DNA from: Streptomyces sp. NRRL S-646 | GTDB taxonomy: Bacteria; Actinomycetota; Actinomycetes; Streptomycetales; Streptomycetaceae | Reading direction: 5' to 3' | Length of the DNA: 64,000 nt | Assembly (NCBI RefSeq): GCF_000720765.1 | Contig: NZ_JODC01000003.1 | Coordinates: 62,001-126,000 of the forward strand | Shown: one piece after another, positions 48,143 to 58,332 of the stretch | Layout: every line of letters starts with the position of its first letter | How positions within the stretch are numbered: the stretch's first letter is position 1 | Translations under genes and position numbers: made by a program | The notes under the pieces: model-generated | What the model was told of the DNA's origin: nothing | Seen by the model: the letters and a program-made list of their open reading frames with translations, nothing else | The model's database searches: none

Positions 48143-51100
48143 TCACAGCCGCCACTCGGGGGTCTGTTCCGGCTGGTAGACGCAGAGAGTGCCGGTGTGC
48201 AGGGCGGTTTCGAGGTGCCGGCCGAGTTCGGGGTGGGCGGCGGCGATCCGCCGCACGGCGGCCCGGATGCGGGCGGTGACGGTGGTGCGGGCGCGCTCGG
48301 CGTCCGACCCGGTACGGCGCACCCGGCCCCCGATGCCGTACGCGGCCGCGAGCTGCCCGACCAGGGCGTCCCGCTCGACGGCGATCCGCTCCGACCGTCC
48401 GGCGTCCCCGGCCTCGTCGGCGTCCCGGGCCTCCTCCTCCAGTTCCCGCAGCCTGCGCCGGTAGGCGGCCCGCGCGGCGGCGTCGACGACCTCACCGGTG
48501 TCGCCCTGCGGATGCAGGCCCTCGACGTGCTCCCCCTTGGCGGCCGGCGCCGCCAGCTCGACCGCGGGCACGGGTGTGCCGGGACGCGCGAGCAGGACGG
48601 CGATGTCGTTCAGCCCTTTGCTGTCCGGAAGGCGTACGTCGTGACCGGCGTACCGGAGGTGCCAGAGGGGTCCTTCGTGCCGGAAGAGCGCGGAGCCGGC
48701 GGTGTCGGGCGGAGTGTCGGCCTTCGCCCCGCCGCCCCTCCCCCTGCCGGTCGTCTCGCCCGCTATGCGTTCTGCCAGTGCGACCGCACCCGCCGCCCCG
48801 GCCGCCCGCAGTGCCCTCTCCCGGTGTTCGCGGGCGCGGTCCGGGTCGCCCATGGCCGCCGCCAGCAGCGCCAGATGGCGGTCGACCGGACCGCGCACCG
48901 CCGCACCGATGCCCTCCACCACGAACAGGCCGGCGTACGGGACGAGGAGGTCGTAGAGGGCGGGCGCGCAGGGGTGGGAGCCGACAGCGGCTACCGTTTC
49001 CGCGGCCTGTGCCAGCATCGGCAGCCACTCGCTGTCCCTGGGGGCACCGCCGAGCCGGGGTGCGACGGCCGACAGACGGCGCGCGGCCTCGTCGAGTCGG
49101 CCGGACTGTGCCGCCACGAGCGCGACTGCGACGCGGGGCCAGAGCATCGGGGAGCGCTCCAGCTGGGCCGCCTCCCCCTGCACGCGCCCCAGCCCGGCCG
49201 CGTCGCCCGTCTCGGTGTACAGGCACCAGCGCTGGGTGACGGCGAGCATCGCCGCGTTGGCGCTGCCGGCCCTGCGGCCCAGTTCCTCGACCTCGTCGAG
49301 CGCGGCGGCGCACGCGTCGTACCGACCCTCCATCAGGGCCCGCGTCCCACGCCACAGGGGCACGTACCAGGCGTACAGGGGGCGCCGCAGCGGCCGTACG
49401 GTCGTCTCGTACGCGGCCGCCTCCGCGTCGGCCCCGGCGAACTCGCCCGTCTCCATCAGCGCGACCAACCGCAGCCGCCGGCCGAGGAGTTCGAGCACGG
49501 GGTCGCGCAGGTCGCGGGCGGTCGTCACGATCTGCATGGACCAGTCGAGCCGGTCGCGGCAGTGGTCGGGGCCGGGCCGGGCGTCGCACAGCGCGGCGAG
49601 GGCCGGGCCGAGGGTCGCCGGATCACCGGCCTGGCGGGCGGTGCGGACGGCCTCCTCGGCGAGGGCGATGCGGTGCTTCTCCGTTTCGACCAGCCCGGCG
49701 GCGAGCGACAGCCGTGCGGTGACGGCGGCGCGCAGCGCGGCGTGGGCGGGCTCGGCGGCCAGGGCGGCGCGGGCCTCGGCCAGCAGGTCGAGCTGTTCAC
49801 GATCCTCGAGGTCGACCTCGAACCCGACGGCCCCGGTCCCGAGCCCCAGCGCGGCCCGCGCCAGCAGATCGGCCCGCCCGGCCTCCCGCGCCAGCGCCGC
49901 CGCCCTGAGCAGCGCGGCCCGCGCGGCCTCCCGCTCCCCGGCCCCGAGCCGCGCGGAACCGAGCCCGAGCAGCACCTCCACGAGTTCCACGGGCTCGGCG
50001 CTCCCTGCGCCCCACACCTCGACCGCCCGCTCGTACCACCGGGCCGCATCCTCGAACGCGGACAGCGCTTCCGCCCGGACCGCCGCCTCGCGGGCGTACC
50101 TCGCGGCCTCCCCCGCCTGCTCGGGGCCGGAGAGCAGCAGGTGGTGGGCGACTTCCGCGGGGCCGGTGTCGCGGCCGCGGCGGGCGTATCCGGCGAGGAC
50201 CTCGGCGGCCGCCTGATGGAGGGCGGCGCGTGCGGCCGGGGCGAGGGTGTCGTGGACCGCGTCCCTGAGCAGGTCGTGCCGGAAGGCGCCCCGGTCGGCC
50301 CCGGCCACGGCCAGCAGCCCGGCCCCGGCGGCCTCTCCCAGCAGTGTGCGCAGCTCGCCGAGGGGCACCTCCGCGGCCTCGGCGAGCACGTCGAGCCGGA
50401 ACCGGGTGCCGAGGACGGCTGCCACGTCCAGCACGCGCGCGGCCCGCGGGGTCAGATCGTCCAGCCGGTCCCGGACGGCGGCCCGGACGGCGACCGAGGA
50501 GACACCGGGGCCGTCCCCGTTCCCGGGCGGCGCAGCGCCCCAACTCCCGGCCCGCAGTAGCTCAGTGACGAAGAACGCGTCCCCGCCCGTACGCCGTACC
50601 AGCGCCCGCACCGCAGCCGCCTCCGGTGCGGCGCCCGTCACGGCCTCCACCAACACCGCAATGTCCCGCTCCTTCAAGGCCCCGAGCCCCAACGCCCTCC
50701 CCCGCCGCAGCAGTTGGGCCCGGGCCCAGCCCCCGTCCCCCCAGGCCGCGTCCTCGTCGCGAGCCGTCGCCAGCAGCAGGACCGGGCAGGTGCGGGCCGC
50801 GTCCGCGGTCTCCAGCAGCAGCCGCAGCGACGAGGCGTCGGCGGCATGTACGTCGTCCAGCACCAGAAGCAGGGGACGGCGGCGCGCGGCCGTGGCCAGG
50901 AGCTCGGAGACATCGCCTGCGAGCCGCAGCCGAGCGGTCTCCGGGTCGGCACCGTGCAGGGCGCCGGACGTCGCCGCACCCGAGACCAGCGCCCGTAGCG
51001 GCGGTGACGCGGCCACCAGCCGCCCGCAGGCCACATCCTCCGCGACCAGCTCCCGCAGCAGCCGCGACCAGGGACGGAAGGCGCGCCCGGCGGTCTCCGG

Positions 51101-51292
51101 CGGACACCAGGTCCACAGGACGCGAAAGGCCCCGGCACGCTCGGCGACCTCCTCGGCGGTACGGGTCTTGCCCGCCCCGGCGGGCCCGGTGAGGGTGACG
51201 AGCCCGCCCCGCCCGGACGCAGCACGGTCCAGGGCCGCCCGGAGCTCGCCCAGCACATCCTCACGTCCCACGAACGGGTAATTCGCGGCCAT
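48143..51292 (-). CDS. Large AAA/STAND-type ATPase regulator
   Basis: A 1,049-residue protein. The N-terminus reads FVGREDVLGELRAALDRAAS, then a Walker A motif GPAGAGKTRTAEEVAERAGA (about 36-43) and Walker B LLLVLDDVHAADASSLRLLLE, as in LuxR/LAL- and AfsR-type regulators. A long TPR-like helical array follows (about 400-860). The C-terminal region (LFRHEGPLWHLRYAGHDVRL, then DSKGLNDIAVLLARPGTPVP and ERARTTVTARIRAAVRRIAA) is a winged-helix-like module found at the end of similar actinobacterial ATPases; it replaces a LuxR helix-turn-helix. It probably senses a ligand through the TPR region and controls the cupin/NTF2 genes downstream, but no operator is visible. Confidence 0.85.
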   Translation of the reverse strand: MAANYPFVGREDVLGELRAALDRAASGRGGLVTLTGPAGAGKTRTAEEVAERAGAFRVLWTWCPPETAGRAFRPWSRLLRELVAEDVACGRLVAASPPLRALVSGAATSGALHGADPETARLRLAGDVSELLATAARRRPLLLVLDDVHAADASSLRLLLETADAARTCPVLLLATARDEDAAWGDGGWARAQLLRRGRALGLGALKERDIAVLVEAVTGAAPEAAAVRALVRRTGGDAFFVTELLRAGSWGAAPPGNGDGPGVSSVAVRAAVRDRLDDLTPRAARVLDVAAVLGTRFRLDVLAEAAEVPLGELRTLLGEAAGAGLLAVAGADRGAFRHDLLRDAVHDTLAPAARAALHQAAAEVLAGYARRGRDTGPAEVAHHLLLSGPEQAGEAARYAREAAVRAEALSAFEDAARWYERAVEVWGAGSAEPVELVEVLLGLGSARLGAGEREAARAALLRAAALAREAGRADLLARAALGLGTGAVGFEVDLEDREQLDLLAEARAALAAEPAHAALRAAVTARLSLAAGLVETEKHRIALAEEAVRTARQAGDPATLGPALAALCDARPGPDHCRDRLDWSMQIVTTARDLRDPVLELLGRRLRLVALMETGEFAGADAEAAAYETTVRPLRRPLYAWYVPLWRGTRALMEGRYDACAAALDEVEELGRRAGSANAAMLAVTQRWCLYTETGDAAGLGRVQGEAAQLERSPMLWPRVAVALVAAQSGRLDEAARRLSAVAPRLGGAPRDSEWLPMLAQAAETVAAVGSHPCAPALYDLLVPYAGLFVVEGIGAAVRGPVDRHLALLAAAMGDPDRAREHRERALRAAGAAGAVALAERIAGETTGRGRGGGAKADTPPDTAGSALFRHEGPLWHLRYAGHDVRLPDSKGLNDIAVLLARPGTPVPAVELAAPAAKGEHVEGLHPQGDTGEVVDAAARAAYRRRLRELEEEARDADEAGDAGRSERIAVERDALVGQLAAAYGIGGRVRRTGSDAERARTTVTARIRAAVRRIAAAHPELGRHLETALHTGTLCVYQPEQTPEWRL

Positions 51293-51334
51293 ACAGCCAC
51301 CACCCACTTCTCGCTGCCGACCAGGTCGGCAGCG

Positions 51335-51385
51335 ACCCCGAAGGGGCGCGGGGAACTGCGCGACCAGCCACAACGAACCCGCAGA
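51335..51385. repeat. Dispersed Streptomyces repeat, partial copy E
   Basis: AAGGGGCGCGGGGAACTGCG followed by CGACCAGCCACAACGAACCC and GCAG, the reverse orientation of part of the 30966-31063 element. It lies in the spacer between two divergent genes. Confidence 0.65.
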
Positions 51386-51510
51386 CGATCCACGCCGCAT
51401 CGCGGAGCGCTCTGCTTCGAGCGTAGGCACGCCCGGCAGCAGGCGCGAGGCGCGCGACGCCCCCCGGTAATTCCCCTGGCCGTAAACCCGAGTTCGTGCA
51501 GGATGGGGCC

Positions 51511-52188
51511 ATGACCGCCATCTACGACACCCCTGTGGTCCTGGACCGTCGCGAGGGCCCGTACGGCGAGGTCGTGCTGCGCCGACACGGCGAGTCACTG
51601 CAGATCATCGCCAACGGCTGCTTTCTGATGGACACCTCGGACGGCCGCTCGGAGCGGCTCCTCGTGGACGCCGCGCTCGATGCGTTGGACGCCCGCAACG
51701 AGCCGGACGTGCTGATCGGAGGCCTGGGTGTGGGCTTCTCGCTCGCACATGCGGCCGCCGACCCGCGCTGGGGTTCGATCACCGTCGTGGAGCGCGAGCG
51801 CGCCATCATCGACTGGCACCTGAACGGCCCTCTCGCCGCCCTGTCGGCCCAGGCCGTCGCCGATCCGCGTACGGAGATCGTGGAGACGGATCTGGTCGAG
51901 CACATCCGTGAGACATCCGCCACTTATGACGCGCTGTGCCTGGACATCGACAACGGCCCCGACTGGACCGTCACCGAGGGCAACGACGATCTCTACTCGT
52001 CCACCGGACTGACAAGCTGCGCAAGGGTGTTGAAGCCGGGCGGGGTGCTGGTGGTGTGGTCCGCCCAGCCCTCTCCGGATTTCGAAGAAACCTTGCGGAA
52101 TGCCGGGTTCCAACGGGTGCGTACCGAAGAGATCCCGGTTGCCCGTGGCGTTCCCGACGTTGTGCACATCGCCGTCCGACCTGGATAG
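51511..52188 (+). CDS. Spermidine-synthase-like methyltransferase-fold protein
   Basis: A 225-residue Rossmann-fold protein. It contains EPDVLIGGLGVGFSLAHAAAD (the glycine-rich nucleotide site), SITVVERERAIIDWHLNGPL, then IVETDLVEHIRETSATYDAL and CLDIDNGPDWTV, the pattern of spermidine-synthase-like aminopropyltransferases. The key catalytic Asp-x-x-Asp is represented by LDIDNG. The polyamine specificity is uncertain; many actinobacterial homologues have no known substrate. ATG at 51511; divergent from the ATPase regulator. Confidence 0.85.
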   Translation: MTAIYDTPVVLDRREGPYGEVVLRRHGESLQIIANGCFLMDTSDGRSERLLVDAALDALDARNEPDVLIGGLGVGFSLAHAAADPRWGSITVVERERAIIDWHLNGPLAALSAQAVADPRTEIVETDLVEHIRETSATYDALCLDIDNGPDWTVTEGNDDLYSSTGLTSCARVLKPGGVLVVWSAQPSPDFEETLRNAGFQRVRTEEIPVARGVPDVVHIAVRPG

Positions 52189-52320
52189 CCGAGGGACGGT
52201 GACTCCCCGTACTCTGCTTCTCTGGCGCAGATCATTCAAGCGTCAATCGCAAGCATGCGCAGGCATGAGCCAGGTAACGGATCACCCCACGGATTCCGGA
52301 AAGCAACTCAGGGGCGGGCG

Positions 52321-53054
<734 letters not shown>

Positions 53055-53058
<4 letters not shown>

Positions 53059-54167
53059 GCGGCGGTCCGGCCGGCCGGAGAAGCCCTGGGGAGCCCGAGC
53101 CCTGGGGCGGTGTGAGCCCGTTCTCGATCAAGACCAAGCTGGGCGCACTGGTCGTCATCGCCGTCCTCATCACCACCGGGCTGATGATGATCGCGATGCG
53201 CACGGCGACCGAGCTGCGCTTCATCACGGTCTTCTCGATGATCGCCACCCTGCTGATCACGCAGTTCGTGGCCCATTCGCTGACCGCGCCGCTGGACGAC
53301 ATGAACGCCGTCGCCAGCGCCATCTCGCACGGCGACTACACCCGCAGGGTGCGCGAGAACCGCCGTGACGAGCTGGGCGACCTGGCGCAGACGATCAACC
53401 GCATGGCCGACGACCTGGAGGCCCAGGACCGCCAGCGCAAGGAGCTGGTGGCGAACGTCTCGCACGAGCTGCGCACCCCCATCGCGGGCCTCAGAGCGGT
53501 CCTGGAGAACATCGTCGACGGTGTCTCCCCGGCCGACCCGGAGACCATGCGCACGGCCCTGAAGCAGACCGAGCGGCTGGGCCGGCTGGTGGAGACGCTG
53601 CTGGACCTGTCCCGGCTGGACAACGGCGTCGTACCCCTGCGCCGGCGGCGCTTCGAGGTCTGGCCGTACCTGTCGGGCGTGCTGAAGGAGGCCAACATGG
53701 CCGTGCCCGCACGCGCGGGCATCGCCTCCGGCTCCGGCAGCCACACGCGGACGGACGTCCATCTGCACCTCGACGTGTCCCCGCCGGAGCTGACCGCGCA
53801 CGCGGACCCCGAGCGGATCCACCAGGTGGTGGCAAATCTCATCGACAACGCGGTCAAGCACAGCCCGCCGCACGGCCGCGTCACCGTGAAGGCGCGGCGC
53901 GGGACGCTGCCGGAGTCGCTGGAGCTGGAGGTGCTGGACGAGGGCCCCGGCATTCCGCGCTCGGAGTGGCACCGCGTCTTCGAACGGTTCAACCGGGGCG
54001 GCGCGAGCGCCTCCAACGGACAGGGCGGCGACGGCGGTACGGGGCTGGGCCTCGCGATCGCCCGCTGGGCCGTCGACCTGCACGGTGGCGGGATCGGAGT
54101 GGCCGAATCCGAGCGGGGCTGCCGGATTCTCGTCACCCTCCCGGGAGAGACATCCGTTCAAAGTTGA
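53055..54167 (+). CDS. Sensor histidine kinase paired with the OmpR-family regulator
   Basis: A 370-residue kinase. Two closely spaced hydrophobic helices (about 32-50 and 57-75) leave almost no extracytoplasmic domain, so it probably senses within the membrane. HAMP (LDDMNAVASAISHGDYTRRV) precedes the H-box with His137 (ELVANVSHELRTPIAG), N-box (LIDNAVKHSPP), G1 (EVLDEGPGIPRSEW) and G2 (GGTGLGLAIARW). It phosphorylates the response regulator encoded just upstream, to which it is translationally coupled. Confidence 0.95.
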
Positions 54168-54458
54168 CGTAAAGTCCGAACCGGAGCCTCAAGATCCACC
54201 GTGGTCCGCACTGACGGACACGTGTGATCGGGCACACGCCCGCACGCTGAGCCTGCAGGGCTTGCTCCGGCGTTTCCCGCCACCCTCGTTCCGTAGCGGA
54301 ACCGCGTTTGTTTCCCGCCATTTCCAGGCCCGAAACGCGGTTTCCGATGTGACTTACACGACGATGAACCTGCCCGGCCTGACCTTCCGGGTCTTGGGGG
54401 CGTAGCCTTTATTCCCGCTGTCCATCACCTTGTGAAGCGGAAGAGGGCGGTTGCCGCC

Positions 54459-57400
54459 GTGTCGCCACAGTCCCCCAGTAACTCGAGCATCTCGACCGAC
54501 GCAGACCAAGCGGGCAAGAACCCCGCTGCGGCGTTCGGCCCCAACGAGTGGCTCGTCGACGAGATCTATCAGCAGTACCTCCAGGACCCGAATTCGGTAG
54601 ACCGAGCCTGGTGGGACTTCTTCGCCGACTACAAGCCGGGCGCGGCTGCCGCCTCGGCTCCGGCGGGTACTGCGGCCGCGGGGGCCGCAGAGACCACCTC
54701 GGCCCCGGCGCCCGCCGCCCCGGCTGCACAGGCCCCGGCCGCCCCCGCGGCGCCCGCGCCGGCCCCCGCGGCCCCGAAGCCCGCGGCCGCCGCTCCGGCG
54801 CCCGCGCCCGCGAAGCCGGCCGCCGCTGCCCCGGCTCCGGCGAAGCCCGCCGCTGCCGCCAAGGCCGCTCCCGCGACCGAGGCCGCCGGGGGCCCCGAGC
54901 TGGTGACCCTGCGTGGTCCCGCCGCCGCCGTCGCGAAGAACATGAACGCCTCGCTGGAGCTGCCCACGGCCACGTCCGTGCGCGCGGTCCCGGTGAAGCT
55001 GCTGTTCGACAACCGCATCGTCATCAACAACCACCTCAAGCGCGCCCGGGGCGGGAAGATCTCCTTCACGCACCTGATCGGCTACGCGATGGTGCAGGCC
55101 ATCAAGACGATGCCGTCGATGAACTGGCACTACGCGGAGAAGGACGGGAAGCCCACCCTCGTCAAGCCGCCGCACGTCAACTTCGGCCTGGCGATCGACC
55201 TGGTGAAGCCCAACGGCGACCGCCAGCTGGTCGTCGCCGGCATCAAGAAGGCCGAGACGCTGAACTTCTTCGAGTTCTGGCAGGCCTACGAGGACATCGT
55301 CCGCCGCGCCCGCGACGGCAAGCTGACGATGGACGACTTCACCGGCGTCACGGTCTCCCTGACCAACCCCGGCGGCCTCGGCACCGTCCACTCGGTCCCG
55401 CGTCTGATGCCCGGTCAGTCGGTCATCATGGGCGTCGGCTCCATGGACTACCCCGCGGAGTTCCAGGGCACCAGCCAGGACACCCTGAACAAGCTCGGCA
55501 TCTCGAAGGTCATGACGCTCACGTCGACCTACGACCACCGGGTCATCCAGGGCGCCGCCTCCGGCGAGTTCCTGCGGATCGTCGCGAACCTCCTCCTCGG
55601 CGAGAACGGCTTCTTCGACGAGATCTTCGAGTCCCTGCGCATCCCCTACGAGCCGGTCCGCTGGCTCAAGGACATCGACGCCTCGCACGACGACGACGTC
55701 ACCAAGGCCGCCCGGGTCTTCGAGCTGATCCACTCCTACCGGGTCCGCGGCCACGTCATGGCCGACACGGACCCGCTGGAGTACCGCCAGCGCAAGCACC
55801 CCGACCTGGACATCACCGAGCACGGCCTCACCCTGTGGGACCTGGAGCGCGAGTTCGCCGTCGGCGGCTTCTCCGGCAAGTCCCTGATGAAGCTGCGCGA
55901 CATCCTGGGCGTGCTGCGCGACTCGTACTGCCGCACCACCGGCATCGAGTTCATGCACATCCAGGACCCGAAGCAGCGCAAGTGGATCCAGGACCGCATC
56001 GAGCGCCCGCACACCAAGCCGGAGCGCGAGGAGCAGCTGCGCATCCTGCGCCGGCTGAACGCGGCGGAGGCCTTCGAGACCTTCCTGCAGACGAAGTACG
56101 TCGGCCAGAAGCGCTTCTCCCTGGAGGGCGGCGAGTCCGTCATCCCGCTGCTCGACGCGGTCATCGACTCCGCCGCCGAGTCGCGCCTGGACGAGGTCGT
56201 CATCGGCATGGCCCACCGCGGCCGCCTGAACGTGCTCGCCAACATCGTCGGCAAGTCGTACGCGCAGATCTTCCGCGAGTTCGAGGGCAACCTCGACCCG
56301 AAGTCGATGCACGGCTCCGGCGACGTGAAGTACCACCTGGGCGCCCAGGGCACCTTCACCGGCCTGGACGGCGAGCAGATCACGGTCTCGCTGGCCGCCA
56401 ACCCCTCCCACCTGGAGACGGTCGACCCGGTCATCGAGGGCATCGTCCGCGCCAAGCAGGACATCATCAACAAGGGCGGCACGGACTTCACCGTCCTGCC
56501 GGTCGCCCTGCACGGTGACGCGGCCTTCGCGGGCCAGGGCGTGGTGGCCGAGACCCTGAACATGTCGCAGCTGCGCGGCTACCGCACGGGCGGCACGGTC
56601 CACATCGTCATCAACAACCAGGTCGGCTTCACGGCCGCTCCGGAGTCCTCCCGCTCGTCGATGTACGCGACGGACGTGGCGAGGATGATCGAGGCCCCGA
56701 TCTTCCACGTGAACGGCGACGACCCGGAGGCCGTGGTCCGCGTCGCGCGGCTGGCCTTCGAGTTCCGCCAGGCGTTCAACAAGGACGTGGTGATCGACCT
56801 CATCTGCTACCGCCGCCGCGGTCACAACGAGTCGGACAACCCGGCCTTCACCCAGCCGCTGATGTACGACCTGATCGACAAGAAGCGCTCGGTGCGCAAG
56901 CTGTACACCGAGTCGCTGATCGGTCGCGGCGACATCACCCTGGAAGAGGCCGAGCAGGCCCTGCAGGACTACCAGGGCCAGCTGGAGAAGGTCTTCACGG
57001 AGGTCCGCGAGGCCACCTCGCAGCCGGGCGTCGCCCCGGTCTCGGACCCGCAGGCCGAGTTCCCGGTCCCGGTGAACACCGCGATCACCTCGGAGGTCGT
57101 GAAGCGGATCGCCGAGTCCCAGGTCAACATCCCCGACACCTTCCACGTGCACCCGCGTCTGCTGCCGCAGCTGCAGCGCCGGGCGACGATGGTCGAGGAC
57201 GGCACGATCGACTGGGGCATGGGCGAGACGCTGGCCGTCGGCTCCCTGCTCCTGGAGGGCACCCCGGTCCGCCTCTCCGGCCAGGACTCCCAGCGCGGCA
57301 CCTTCGGCCAGCGCCACGCGGTCCTCATCGACCGCGAGTCGGGCGAGGAGCACACCCCGCTGCAGTACCTCGCGGAGGAGCAGGCCCGCTACAACGTCTA

Positions 57401-58256
57401 CAACTCCCTGCTCTCCGAGTACGCGGTCATGGGCTTCGAGTACGGCTACTCGCTGGCCCGCCCCGACGCGCTCGTGATGTGGGAGGCGCAGTTCGGCGAC
57501 TTCGTCAACGGCGCGCAGACGGTGGTCGACGAGTACATCTCGGCCGCCGAGCAGAAGTGGGGCCAGACGTCCGGCGTCACGCTCCTGCTCCCGCACGGCT
57601 ACGAGGGCCAGGGCCCGGACCACTCCTCGGCCCGCGTCGAGCGCTTCCTGCAGCTGTGCGCGCAGAACAACATGACGGTCGCGATGCCGACCCTGCCGTC
57701 GAACTACTTCCACCTGCTGCGGTGGCAGGTGCACAACCCGCACCACAAGCCGCTGGTGGTCTTCACCCCGAAGTCGATGCTGCGCCTGAAGGCCGCCGCG
57801 TCGAAGACGGAGGAGTTCACGTCGGGTCAGTTCCGCCCGGTCATCGGCGACTCCACGGTCGACCCGGCCGCGGTCCGCAAGGTCGTCTTCGTGGCGGGCA
57901 AGCTGTACTACGACCTGGAGGCCGAGCGCACCAAGCGCGGCGCCACGGACATCGCGATCGTCCGTGTCGAGCGGCTGTACCCGCTGCCGGGTGCCGAGCT
58001 CCAGGCGGAGATCGCCAAGTACCCGAACGTCGAGAAGTACCTGTGGGCCCAGGAGGAGCCGGCGAACCAGGGTGCCTGGCCGTTCATCGCCCTCAACCTG
58101 ATCGACCACCTGGACCTGGCGGTCGGCGCGGACGTCCCGCACGGCGAGCGGCTGCGGCGCATCTCGCGCCCGCACAGCTCTTCGCCGGCGGTCGGTTCGG
58201 CCAAGCGGCACCAGGCGGAGCAGGAGCAGCTGGTGCGGGAGGTGTTCGAGGCGTGA
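54459..58256 (+). CDS. kgd: Multifunctional 2-oxoglutarate decarboxylase/dehydrogenase (KGD)
   Basis: A 1,265-residue actinobacterial fusion. The N-terminal segment ([20 protein letters not shown]) is typical of E1o; a Pro/Ala-rich linker spans about 62-145. An E2-type acyltransferase domain (about 150-385) has the His360 motif ([14 protein letters not shown]). The thiamine-diphosphate E1 part follows: [34 protein letters not shown] near 686 (GDxx), [16 protein letters not shown], and a C-terminal transketolase-type region. It decarboxylates 2-oxoglutarate in the TCA cycle and can transfer the acyl group without a separate E2. The GTG at 54459 is chosen over 54432 because GAAGAGGG lies upstream. 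A 290-bp leader and a strong terminator flank it. Confidence 0.95.
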   Translation: MSPQSPSNSSISTDADQAGKNPAAAFGPNEWLVDEIYQQYLQDPNSVDRAWWDFFADYKPGAAAASAPAGTAAAGAAETTSAPAPAAPAAQAPAAPAAPAPAPAAPKPAAAAPAPAPAKPAAAAPAPAKPAAAAKAAPATEAAGGPELVTLRGPAAAVAKNMNASLELPTATSVRAVPVKLLFDNRIVINNHLKRARGGKISFTHLIGYAMVQAIKTMPSMNWHYAEKDGKPTLVKPPHVNFGLAIDLVKPNGDRQLVVAGIKKAETLNFFEFWQAYEDIVRRARDGKLTMDDFTGVTVSLTNPGGLGTVHSVPRLMPGQSVIMGVGSMDYPAEFQGTSQDTLNKLGISKVMTLTSTYDHRVIQGAASGEFLRIVANLLLGENGFFDEIFESLRIPYEPVRWLKDIDASHDDDVTKAARVFELIHSYRVRGHVMADTDPLEYRQRKHPDLDITEHGLTLWDLEREFAVGGFSGKSLMKLRDILGVLRDSYCRTTGIEFMHIQDPKQRKWIQDRIERPHTKPEREEQLRILRRLNAAEAFETFLQTKYVGQKRFSLEGGESVIPLLDAVIDSAAESRLDEVVIGMAHRGRLNVLANIVGKSYAQIFREFEGNLDPKSMHGSGDVKYHLGAQGTFTGLDGEQITVSLAANPSHLETVDPVIEGIVRAKQDIINKGGTDFTVLPVALHGDAAFAGQGVVAETLNMSQLRGYRTGGTVHIVINNQVGFTAAPESSRSSMYATDVARMIEAPIFHVNGDDPEAVVRVARLAFEFRQAFNKDVVIDLICYRRRGHNESDNPAFTQPLMYDLIDKKRSVRKLYTESLIGRGDITLEEAEQALQDYQGQLEKVFTEVREATSQPGVAPVSDPQAEFPVPVNTAITSEVVKRIAESQVNIPDTFHVHPRLLPQLQRRATMVEDGTIDWGMGETLAVGSLLLEGTPVRLSGQDSQRGTFGQRHAVLIDRESGEEHTPLQYLAEEQARYNVYNSLLSEYAVMGFEYGYSLARPDALVMWEAQFGDFVNGAQTVVDEYISAAEQKWGQTSGVTLLLPHGYEGQGPDHSSARVERFLQLCAQNNMTVAMPTLPSNYFHLLRWQVHNPHHKPLVVFTPKSMLRLKAAASKTEEFTSGQFRPVIGDSTVDPAAVRKVVFVAGKLYYDLEAERTKRGATDIAIVRVERLYPLPGAELQAEIAKYPNVEKYLWAQEEPANQGAWPFIALNLIDHLDLAVGADVPHGERLRRISRPHSSSPAVGSAKRHQAEQEQLVREVFEA

Positions 58257-58279
58257 GCCTCTGAACTCCCTTCGCGCGG

Positions 58280-58319
58280 AGGCCCGGTCCCGTTGGGGGC
58301 CGGGCCTTCCGGCTTTTTT
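58280..58319 (+). terminator. Strong intrinsic terminator after kgd
   Basis: AGGCCCGGTCCC (58280-58291) pairs with GGGGCCGGGCCT (58295-58306) with one G-T/G-C slip, short loop, followed by CCGGCTTTTTTG. It separates kgd from the convergent conflict-system gene. Confidence 0.9.
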
Positions 58320-58332
58320 GGGGGGAGACGCG

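Noticed and set aside
48056..50560. Plus-strand frame of 834 codons opposite the ATPase regulator
   Set aside because: An antisense shadow; no start signal and Gly/Arg/Pro-rich text.
54354..58211. Minus-strand open frame of 1,285 codons opposite kgd
   Set aside because: Valine/leucine/arginine/aspartate-rich antisense translation without any recognisable motif. The plus strand is clearly kgd.
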